A stretch of 64,000 nucleotides of DNA, taken from contig CAMDZW010000014.1 of the NCBI GenBank assembly GCA_945911015.1, forward strand, positions 16,028 to 80,027. The letters run 5' to 3'. Source of the DNA: an uncultured Propionibacteriaceae bacterium (GTDB taxonomy: Bacteria; Actinomycetota; Actinomycetes; Propionibacteriales; Propionibacteriaceae). Of this stretch, positions 40,729 through 48,620 are shown one piece after another. Both the position numbers and the translations under genes were made by a program. The notes beneath the pieces are model-generated. The model ran no database searches. It was not told the DNA's origin and saw nothing but the letters and a program-made list of their open reading frames with translations. How positions within the stretch are numbered: the stretch's first letter is position 1; each line of letters begins with the position of its first letter.

Positions 40729-42351
40729 TCACGGCCGTGTGAACACGGTGTCGGGCCAGGCCAGACCGACGCCGAGAGTGGATTCCAGCAGCTGCTGGAA
40801 GTCAGTGAGCAGATCAGTGGTGTTGCGGACCGTACGGGGGCTGACGGCCTTGTCCAGGCAGTACGCAGCAAGCGCGCCGGCCGCCTCGCCGATGTTCCAC
40901 TCGACCGGGTGGAGGCGGTAGCACCCGTTGGTGATGTGAGTCGTGCCGATGTTCTTGTTGGCGGGCAGAAGATTGTCGACACGTTCAGGGATCAGCGCCC
41001 CGAGCGGGATCTGGAACGGGTGGCTGGCGATGTCCACGTAGGTCCGGGGACCCTCCGGCCCACCGGTGCTGGGATGCAGATCGATCCGGTACGAGCCGAT
41101 GCCGACCGAGTCCGCGAAGAGCTCGGACCGGTCGCTCGCTCCGGCGGCGCGACGCGCCTCGATCCCCACATGCTGTTCGGTGACGGTGAACTCGGATCGG
41201 ATGCGCCGCGACTCACGGATATAGGGCCGCATCGCCAACTCGTCGAGGGTGCCGAGCAGGTCACCCCGCGGCCGCAGCCCCGGGTAGCCGTGACCGTCGT
41301 CGTGGCGTGGCGCCTCGGTCTGCATCCAGTACAGGAAGGACAGGCTGAGCTGCCGGCTCGACTCCAGTGCGGCCTCCCGCTCCTGGTCGGTGACGCCGAG
41401 CAGGGGGCCGTACCAGTAGTCCAGCTGCGGCCAGTTGACCAGTGTGATGTCGCTGACCAAGGTGCCGGGATGAAAGTTCTGCACCGAGGCAATCCGGCGG
41501 AACGGCCACCAGGTGCCGGTGTGGATGCCGCCCTGCGCGGTGGTGTCGTCACGGAAGATCCGCAGCTCGCGTTGTTTCAGCGAGATCGGGTTGACATCAG
41601 GCCAGGCCAGCTGTGATCCGGGCCAGAAGTCGGAGCGTGCTGCCTGCCAGGCGTCGTACTGCTCGGGCTTGGCGATGGTGAAGTCCTCGCCCTCGACATG
41701 GTCCATCGCCAAGCACCAGCTGAAGGCCTGCTGGTCGGCCGGCTCGGCATGGTCGGTGCGGGCATGGAGCTCGCCGGTGTCGGCCTGCGCCTCGGCGCCG
41801 ATGACGTGCTCGACAACGCCGAGCTCGAGGAGATCACCCAGCTCGGTGGCGTCAAGGATGTAGGGCGCGGCGATCACGTGCCGGTCGCCGGTTCGCCGGT
41901 CCTCCACGGTGACCGAGACGACTCGGTCTCCGTCGGTCTCACAGGCCACCGGAACATGTTCGAGCAACACTTCGAGTCGCTTGCTGGTGCGATGCGGCGC
42001 CAGCATCTCGTCAATCGCGGCGACGGCGATCCGCGGCTCATGACAGAGCCGGCTGACCCGGCCGAACCCGGGATCGAAGCGTGGTTCCTCACGGGCGGCA
42101 TCGGTCAGCGGATAGTTGCGGCGATACTGACCGCGGATGCGTTCGCGCAGTGCGCGGTAGGTGCGGGTCCCGCCGAACTGTTCCATCCAACGGTTCTCAT
42201 CCGGCGGGACCGCCTGACTGGTCAGCTGGCCTCCGAGCCACCCGGACTCCTCGGTCAAGATGACCGCACGGCCCAGTCGAGCTGCGGCCAGGGCTGCTGC
42301 CACTCCGCCCAAACCCCCGCCGATCACCAGCACCTCAGCTGTTCGCTCCAC
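40729..42351 (-). CDS. FAD-dependent oxidoreductase (FAD_oxidored type)
   Basis: VLVIGGGLGGVAAALAAARLGRAVILTEESGWLGGQLTSQAVPPDE; ASHPFQIPLGALIPERVDNLLPANKNIGTTHITNGCYRLHPVEWNIGEAAG. Confidence 0.92.
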   Translation of the reverse strand: MERTAEVLVIGGGLGGVAAALAAARLGRAVILTEESGWLGGQLTSQAVPPDENRWMEQFGGTRTYRALRERIRGQYRRNYPLTDAAREEPRFDPGFGRVSRLCHEPRIAVAAIDEMLAPHRTSKRLEVLLEHVPVACETDGDRVVSVTVEDRRTGDRHVIAAPYILDATELGDLLELGVVEHVIGAEAQADTGELHARTDHAEPADQQAFSWCLAMDHVEGEDFTIAKPEQYDAWQAARSDFWPGSQLAWPDVNPISLKQRELRIFRDDTTAQGGIHTGTWWPFRRIASVQNFHPGTLVSDITLVNWPQLDYWYGPLLGVTDQEREAALESSRQLSLSFLYWMQTEAPRHDDGHGYPGLRPRGDLLGTLDELAMRPYIRESRRIRSEFTVTEQHVGIEARRAAGASDRSELFADSVGIGSYRIDLHPSTGGPEGPRTYVDIASHPFQIPLGALIPERVDNLLPANKNIGTTHITNGCYRLHPVEWNIGEAAGALAAYCLDKAVSPRTVRNTTDLLTDFQQLLESTLGVGLAWPDTVFTRP

Positions 42352-42398
42352 GCTGTCCTCACCTGTTGATTTCCCGAGTAATGTCGCACAGTACGCAT

Positions 42399-42410
42399 TC
42401 CCGTACGGGA
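42399..42410. promoter_or_regulatory. Perfect 12-bp palindrome between divergent genes (candidate LacI-family operator)
   Basis: TCCCGTACGGGA. Confidence 0.4.
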
Positions 42411-42449
42411 TCGTCAAGACCCCTCGACCGTGACGTAGAGTCCCGGGCT

Positions 42450-43502
42450 GTGAGCGAAAGTGAGCCCGAGGGGACCCGCGGTCGGCGGACCAAGCGCCCG
42501 ACGCGCGCCGATGTCGCCCGGCTCGCCGGAGTGTCGGCACCGGTGGTGTCGGCCGTGGTCAACCCGAACAACCGCAACAACGTCGGGGTGAGCGCCGCGA
42601 CCCGCGAACGTGTCCTGGCCGCCGTACGGGAGTTGGGTTATGTCCCGAACCTGGTCGCGCAGAGCCTGGCCGGCGGACGCAGCAATGTGATCAGTCTGTT
42701 CACCTACGAGGCGGTGTTCCCGGCCGAGAGCGAGAACTTCTTCCACGAATTCTTCGTCGGCATCGAGCAGGAGGCCGATGCCCAGGGCTACAGCCTGCTC
42801 CTGGTCACCTCCAGCCGGGATGCCAACGGAGCAAGGGCCATCTTCGTCGACGGCCGCAACTCACTGCAGCTGGCCGACGGCGCGATCATCTTCGGTGGCC
42901 ACCGTGCCACCGATGAGCTCTCCCTGCTCCACCGTGACGGCTTTCCCTTTGTGCACATCGGTCGGCGCCACATCGATGACGGCGAGATCTCGTACGTGGC
43001 CGCCGATTATGTCGCCGGGGCACAGGCCGCCACTGCTCAACTGATCGGCCGCGGTCACCGCCGGATCGGCTTTGCCAGCACTGAGCTTCCGGCCGATGCC
43101 GCAAAGGAACGCAAGGCGGGATTCCTTGCTGCCATGGCATCTGCGGACCTTGACCCGGTCGTCATCCCGTTGCGTCAGGTCGATCTGCTGTCCCAGATCC
43201 GCGCCCACGAACTCACCGCCGTCGTCTTCGAGACCATCCAGGAGGCACGCGCCCTGCACCGGGCGGCCACTGCCGACGGGATGTCGGTCCCCGACGACCT
43301 GTCCCTGGTCAGCCTCGGCGGCCAGACCGGCCTTCAAAGCGGCATCCCAATCTCTGGCCTCACCATCCCGCGACGCGAGATGGGACGTCTGGCTGTGCGC
43401 AACCTCGTTCAGCTGCTCAACGATCCGGACAGCCCACCGGTGCAGAGCATCGTCGAACACAGCGAGGAGTACGAAGCGACCGTCGCCCCACCTCGGAGCT
43501 GA
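42450..43502 (+). CDS. LacI-family transcriptional regulator
   Basis: RADVARLAGVSAPVVSAVVNPNNRNNVGVSAATRERVLAAVRELGYVPNLVAQSLAGG. Confidence 0.95.
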   Translation: MSESEPEGTRGRRTKRPTRADVARLAGVSAPVVSAVVNPNNRNNVGVSAATRERVLAAVRELGYVPNLVAQSLAGGRSNVISLFTYEAVFPAESENFFHEFFVGIEQEADAQGYSLLLVTSSRDANGARAIFVDGRNSLQLADGAIIFGGHRATDELSLLHRDGFPFVHIGRRHIDDGEISYVAADYVAGAQAATAQLIGRGHRRIGFASTELPADAAKERKAGFLAAMASADLDPVVIPLRQVDLLSQIRAHELTAVVFETIQEARALHRAATADGMSVPDDLSLVSLGGQTGLQSGIPISGLTIPRREMGRLAVRNLVQLLNDPDSPPVQSIVEHSEEYEATVAPPRS

Positions 43503-43569
43503 ATCAGTCGGTCACGGAGCGGTTACGTTGGGCCTCGACCCACAGATAGTGCTTGCGCAGCGCGGACGA

Positions 43570-44451
43570 TCACTCCGCTACGCGGACGTTGATCAGGTTC
43601 GCCCAGGGATCGTCGAAGGAGACGGTCCGCCCGTCATCTCGGGTCGCGATGTCGTAGTGCTTCATGCGTTCGGTCAGGGCACCGATCTCGTCGGCGCTCG
43701 GCACCACGATGTCGACCTGCCCGAGGCCGAGAGCCGGCTGACGGCGGCCGGCGCCGCGGGACTTCCAGGTGTTCATGGCCATGTGGTGGTGGTAGCCGCC
43801 GGCGCTGACGAAGAGCGCCTGCCCGTCGAAGTCTGCGGTCGCCTCGAACCCGAGTCGGTCGACATAGAAGTCCCGGGCAGTGGCGGTGTCACCGACCGAC
43901 AGGTGGACGTGACCGACCGTGGCCCCGCCGAGCGCGGCGGGCGTTTCGCGGCCCCGCTCGGTGAGGTGCTCGGCCAGGAACGCCTGCGGGTCAAGGAAGA
44001 GGGTGTCCATCTCGACCTGGCCGTGCGTCCAGCTCCACTCGCTCCGGTCCCGGTCCCAGTAGAGCTCGACGCCGTTGCCCTCGGGATCGTCAAAGTAGAA
44101 CGCCTGACTGACCAGGTGGTCGCTCGATCCGACGAAGCGCACATCGGGTCGGCGTGCCGCAGCTGCCACGGCTGCGGCCAGGGCTTCCCGGGTCTCGTAC
44201 AGGATTGCGGTGTGGAAGAGCCCGGCCTGACCGGGGCCCGCAGCGCGCAGCTGCGGCGAGTGGCGCAGCACGATCGCCGAGTGCCCGTTGCGGCCCAACG
44301 TCACCTCTGGCCCGTTGGCAGACAACACCTCCAGCGCCACAGCATCGCGATAGTAGGCGGTCATCGCCTCGAGATCGGCCACGTCGAGGGTCACCGCGCC
44401 CATCGCGGTGTCCGCAGCGAGCTTCTCGGGTGTGGTCGTCGGGACGGTCAT
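43570..44451 (-). CDS. Two-domain VOC protein (ring-cleaving dioxygenase-like)
   Basis: GAVTLDVADLEAMTAYYRDAV; GHVHLSVGDTATARDFYVDRLGF; GGYHHHMAMNTW. Confidence 0.88.
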   Translation of the reverse strand: MTVPTTTPEKLAADTAMGAVTLDVADLEAMTAYYRDAVALEVLSANGPEVTLGRNGHSAIVLRHSPQLRAAGPGQAGLFHTAILYETREALAAAVAAAARRPDVRFVGSSDHLVSQAFYFDDPEGNGVELYWDRDRSEWSWTHGQVEMDTLFLDPQAFLAEHLTERGRETPAALGGATVGHVHLSVGDTATARDFYVDRLGFEATADFDGQALFVSAGGYHHHMAMNTWKSRGAGRRQPALGLGQVDIVVPSADEIGALTERMKHYDIATRDDGRTVSFDDPWANLINVRVAE

Positions 44452-44516
44452 CAGATCCTCCGTTTGGTTGCAGCTTCAACTACTTCAACGCCGGAGATCT
44501 GCACAACATTCCCGGA

Positions 44517-45848
44517 TCACTGATCGGCAGCCGTCGCCTTGGCGACCGTGGCTTCGGCCGGAATGTCCTTGTACTGTTGCGAGATCCGACGATAGGACTT
44601 GGTGGCGAAGGCTCCCAACCCGATCAGGATCGACACGATCCCGGCAAAGAGAAAGCACAAAGCGATGCCGCGGGTGCTGCCCTCGCCGAGCAACCACCCC
44701 CAGGTCTGCTTGCCCTGGACACCGTTCATGTACGGGATCACCCAGAATTCGGCGATCGGTGCGATCAGGAACGAGGTGATCGGGCCGGAGGCGGCCTCGA
44801 AGGTCATCGCGAAGCCGAACACCCGACCCTGGGTGCGGAACGGAACCAGGCGTTGGATGACCGTCTGCTCGGCCGCCTCCACCATCGGCATGATCATCAT
44901 GAAGACCCAGATGCCGGCGGCGTAGAGCCACCACAGTTCGCGGATCGCGAAGGTCGCGCCGAGCAGGCCGATCACGACGGTCAGGATCAGCATCGTACGG
45001 ATGGGGTTGGCGCCAAGACCGAACTTGGCCACGATGCCGCCGCCGATCAGGAAACCGGTCGAGGTCACGCCAAGCACGATCCCCCACAGCTGCGGGGAGA
45101 ACAGCTCCAGCCCGTACGGGTCCATCAGTGCCATGAACACGCCACCGGTGAGGTTGTTGAAGGTGGTGAAGATGATCAGCGCCATCAGCCCGGGCGCTGC
45201 TCGTACGGCGAGGTAGCCGCCACGGAAGTCGACTGCCTTGTGGTCGGGGTCAGCGATGATCTCGGGCTCGGGGATCCGGATGCTGATCAGGTGGGTGAGG
45301 GCGACCGCGACGAGCAGGATGGCGATCAGCAGGGTCCAGCCCATCCCGAGGAACCCGATCGCCAGACCAGAGAAGACGCTGGTGACCAGGAAGGCGAGGC
45401 CCTGGACCGTGCCGACCAAACCGTTGGCATTGGCGCGACGCTCGGACGGGACGAGCAGCGTGACCGTCGTGGACAGGGCGATGTTGCGCAGTTGTTCGAC
45501 CACCGCACCGATGAGCACGATGACCGCAAAGATCCAGAACCACGGCTGTCCCAGATCCAGCAGCGACCGAATGGGGATGAGCAGGTAGACGATGCCGGCG
45601 AGCGCAAACATGGCCAGGGTGCCGACGCCGGAGAAGACCATCACTGTGTGCTTGCGGTAGCGGTCGACGAAACTGCCGAAGGCCATACTCGAGACCGCGA
45701 CGAGCATCATGTAGGCGCCGCCGATCAGACCGGTGGCCAGCACGGACTTGGTCTCGAGGTAGACCCAGAACGTCAGGGCAAACCAGAGGAAGCTCGTCGT
45801 GACGTTGGCGATCGCCGTGTTGACCAGGACGTGGAGGAAGGTCCGCAT
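44517..45848 (-). CDS. MFS transporter
   Basis: 12-TM pattern, SFVDRYRKHTVMVFSG; NALVSSERRANANG-type MFS_3 signature. Confidence 0.9.
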   Translation of the reverse strand: MRTFLHVLVNTAIANVTTSFLWFALTFWVYLETKSVLATGLIGGAYMMLVAVSSMAFGSFVDRYRKHTVMVFSGVGTLAMFALAGIVYLLIPIRSLLDLGQPWFWIFAVIVLIGAVVEQLRNIALSTTVTLLVPSERRANANGLVGTVQGLAFLVTSVFSGLAIGFLGMGWTLLIAILLVAVALTHLISIRIPEPEIIADPDHKAVDFRGGYLAVRAAPGLMALIIFTTFNNLTGGVFMALMDPYGLELFSPQLWGIVLGVTSTGFLIGGGIVAKFGLGANPIRTMLILTVVIGLLGATFAIRELWWLYAAGIWVFMMIMPMVEAAEQTVIQRLVPFRTQGRVFGFAMTFEAASGPITSFLIAPIAEFWVIPYMNGVQGKQTWGWLLGEGSTRGIALCFLFAGIVSILIGLGAFATKSYRRISQQYKDIPAEATVAKATAADQ

Positions 45849-45869
45849 CCAAGAATCCTAGAGACCGCA

Positions 45870-45888
45870 GCGGACAATTACTGTCCGC
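45870..45888. promoter_or_regulatory. Operator-like inverted repeat in MFS promoter
   Basis: GCGGACA-ATTAC-TGTCCGC directly upstream of MFS start. Confidence 0.65.
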
Positions 45889-46277
45889 AATGGCTCACCA
45901 GCCGCCCGACTACCAACCAGGCTCGCCCATCTGGCTGTGTTGGCCAGACCTGGTGAGGCCCGGCCAAGATTCCGACCGATACGACGCCACTGAAGCGCTT
46001 CAAGACGTCCGCTCGGTCAGAATGGGGTCTGTGCCCAGCCCCTTCAGGACATCGACATCGCCTCTACTTCCCTGTCATGGCTCACAACGAGCTTGACAGT
46101 CAGGGTTGTGGGCCCAATTCCCTGTGGGGGTTCATGAGCATGACCAACCACACCTCCGTGCAAAAACGGGCACTATTACTGGCACCCTATTGCCGCGGCT
46201 CCTGGGCTCGCTCACCTCCGGGGGTGTGCGCCCACAGCGGGATCGGCGAAGCTCAGAACGGGGCAGCCTCACCCGGC

Positions 46278-48602
46278 TCAGCGGGTCGCGACCACCTTCA
46301 CCTGACGGCGGCGGCTCATCCCCCAGATGGTGGCGCCGACCCCGGCTGCGAGCCAGACGACCATCATGGCGATGTTGCCACCGAGGCCCGGGATGGGCCC
46401 GGTGATGCCGGTGAAGGCGTCGATGGCCGGGGTTGTCGGCAGGACCGGACGGACAGCGCCGAGTGCGGCCGGCAGGGCCGTCACCAGGGCCGCACCGATC
46501 GCGAGGATGCCGACCGCGACCGCGATGAACTGCCCGGTCCGACCGAGCAGGGTCGACAGGCCGACCGTCACCGCGGCAAAGGACAGACCGGCCAGGGCAC
46601 CGATCCCGAGCAGGGCCATGACCTCACCGGCTGACCGATCGGTCAGCCCGGCGATGACTGCGCCGAAGACGACACCCTGGACTGCTGCGATCCCGGCGAC
46701 CGGGGCGAAGGCCCGCAACGCCAGACCCAGGGTCGACGCTGAGCTGCGCCAGGCCCGCTGCGCCACCCCGCCGAGCAGCCAGGCCCCGAGCAGGGCGCCC
46801 AGCCACAGGGCAATACCGGCAATAGCGGACAGGCTGGCCGGATCGGAGAACAGCCGCGGGCCGGAATCACTGCCGGTCAGGACCGGGCGGGTGATCACCG
46901 TGGTCAACCGTTCCCGTTCGGTGTCGGAATAGCTGGGCACCTCGCTGGCACCGGACTTGAGCCCGTCGGACAATTGCTGCGCGCCGTTGTCGAGCTCGCG
47001 GGCACCGTCGGCAAGCTCGCCGACACCGTCCGACAGGGCGATGACGCCGTCGTTGAGCTGACCGACACCATTGACGTACTCGGTGATGCCGTTCTTGAGC
47101 TGCGGGCCGTTGTCGGCCAGCTGCCCGGCACCGTCGGACAACTGCTTGATGCCGTCAGCCAACTGTGGGAACCCAGCCGACATCTGCTGGATGCCGTCGG
47201 CGAGCTGATTCACCCCACCCGACAGCTGCGAGGCGCCGCCGCTGAGCTCCTTGGTCCCGTCAGCGAGCTGGCGGGCACCCTGCTTGAGGCCGGGCTGGCC
47301 CTTGGTGCCGTTGATGCCAGCCGAGAGCTGCTTGGCGCCGGTGGCGGCCTGGTCGAGACCACCGCCGAGGCCGGACACCCCGTCGGAGAGGTCCTTGGCT
47401 CCGGTCGTGAGGGCACCGCTGTTGTCAAGAAGTGGCTTCAATCCCTTGAGCGCAGCATCAATACCGGCATCGAAGCCCAGCTTGAAACCCTCGCACATCT
47501 CGCCCTCGGGAAGCTGAGCCATCTCACAGGTCATTGAGCCCTTGGCGTCCTCCAACCCGTCGTAGTAGGACTGCAATCCCGTCATGAAGGCCTCGACGCC
47601 GGCGGCGTTGGCCGAGGCGCCCTCGGCGAGCTGTTTCGCGCCATCAGCGGCCTGGTCGAGTTGATCGGCGAACTGCTTGGCTCCGGCCCCGGTCTGGTCG
47701 ACCCCGTCGGCCAGGGCATCGGCGCCGTCGGCCAGTTCCTTCGCGCCGCCGGCCAGTTCCTTGGCGCCATCGGCGGTCTGGCCGGCTCCGTCGGAGAGCT
47801 GCTTGACCTGGCCGGGCATCTGCGCAATCTGCGCATTGAGCTGGCGCAGCGCCTCGGCCAAGGTCACAGTCCCGTCGACATATTCCGACACCCCGTCGGC
47901 GAGTGTGGAACCGTTGTCATCCAGCTGCTTCACGCCATCGGCAAGTTCCTTGACACCGTCGTTGAGGCCGTCGACCCCGTCGGCCAGCTCTCCGGTGCCG
48001 TCGGCCAGCTGTGAGGACGCGTCGGAGATCGTCTGGAATTGCTCGCCCATGGTGGAGAAGCCGACGAAGACGTTGTCCAGGAAGGTCTCGGTCAATTCGG
48101 CATTCATCGTGTCGATGGCAGCTTGGACGACCGTACGGGCAAAGGTCGGGTCGACCGAGCTGGCGCGGGGTGAGACCTCGATGTTGACCAGCGCCTGCTC
48201 GGCTTCGGCTGCGTCGGCGGTCGAGGTGGCCGCGGTGGAGAAGTTCTCCGGGATCGTGACCACGGCGGCGTACTTGCCCGACTTCAACCCCTCGGCAGCA
48301 TCCTCGACATTGGTGACAGCCCAGTCGTAGTTGGTGATCTCGCCGGCGGCGCCGGGTGCCCGGTCCAAGCTGGCGAGCTTGCCGGCGAGCTGGCGACCCA
48401 GTGGGACGTACTGCCCGTCAAGAGTGACCGGTTCGTCGAGATTGACGATGGCGGCCTTGATCTGGTCGTTGCGCTGGTCGGCCTGCCACACAGAGGTGAC
48501 CAGGGTCGCCACCAGCAGCAGTGGCAGCAGGACGACCCCGGCAATGGTCAACCAGGAACGTGGACTCTTCTGGGCAAACAGCGGGTTCTTCTGGGCAGAC
48601 AT
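46278..48602 (-). CDS. YhgE/Pip-domain membrane protein with LxxG heptad repeats
   Basis: N-terminal TM then IKAAIVNLDEPVTLDGQYVPLGRQLAGKL; long LADGVDGLNDGVKELADG repeats; 5 C-terminal TM helices. Confidence 0.9.
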   Translation of the reverse strand: MSAQKNPLFAQKSPRSWLTIAGVVLLPLLLVATLVTSVWQADQRNDQIKAAIVNLDEPVTLDGQYVPLGRQLAGKLASLDRAPGAAGEITNYDWAVTNVEDAAEGLKSGKYAAVVTIPENFSTAATSTADAAEAEQALVNIEVSPRASSVDPTFARTVVQAAIDTMNAELTETFLDNVFVGFSTMGEQFQTISDASSQLADGTGELADGVDGLNDGVKELADGVKQLDDNGSTLADGVSEYVDGTVTLAEALRQLNAQIAQMPGQVKQLSDGAGQTADGAKELAGGAKELADGADALADGVDQTGAGAKQFADQLDQAADGAKQLAEGASANAAGVEAFMTGLQSYYDGLEDAKGSMTCEMAQLPEGEMCEGFKLGFDAGIDAALKGLKPLLDNSGALTTGAKDLSDGVSGLGGGLDQAATGAKQLSAGINGTKGQPGLKQGARQLADGTKELSGGASQLSGGVNQLADGIQQMSAGFPQLADGIKQLSDGAGQLADNGPQLKNGITEYVNGVGQLNDGVIALSDGVGELADGARELDNGAQQLSDGLKSGASEVPSYSDTERERLTTVITRPVLTGSDSGPRLFSDPASLSAIAGIALWLGALLGAWLLGGVAQRAWRSSASTLGLALRAFAPVAGIAAVQGVVFGAVIAGLTDRSAGEVMALLGIGALAGLSFAAVTVGLSTLLGRTGQFIAVAVGILAIGAALVTALPAALGAVRPVLPTTPAIDAFTGITGPIPGLGGNIAMMVVWLAAGVGATIWGMSRRRQVKVVATR

Positions 48603-48620
48603 GACAAGTTCCTCTGGAGG

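Noticed and set aside
44154-45956. 600-aa plus-strand ORF
   Set aside because: Antisense to the MFS gene; D/H/Q/R-rich artefact
45850-46277. Insertion-sequence remnant
   Set aside because: No transposase motifs, no convincing terminal inverted repeats or target duplications could be read; kept only as an unusual intergenic block
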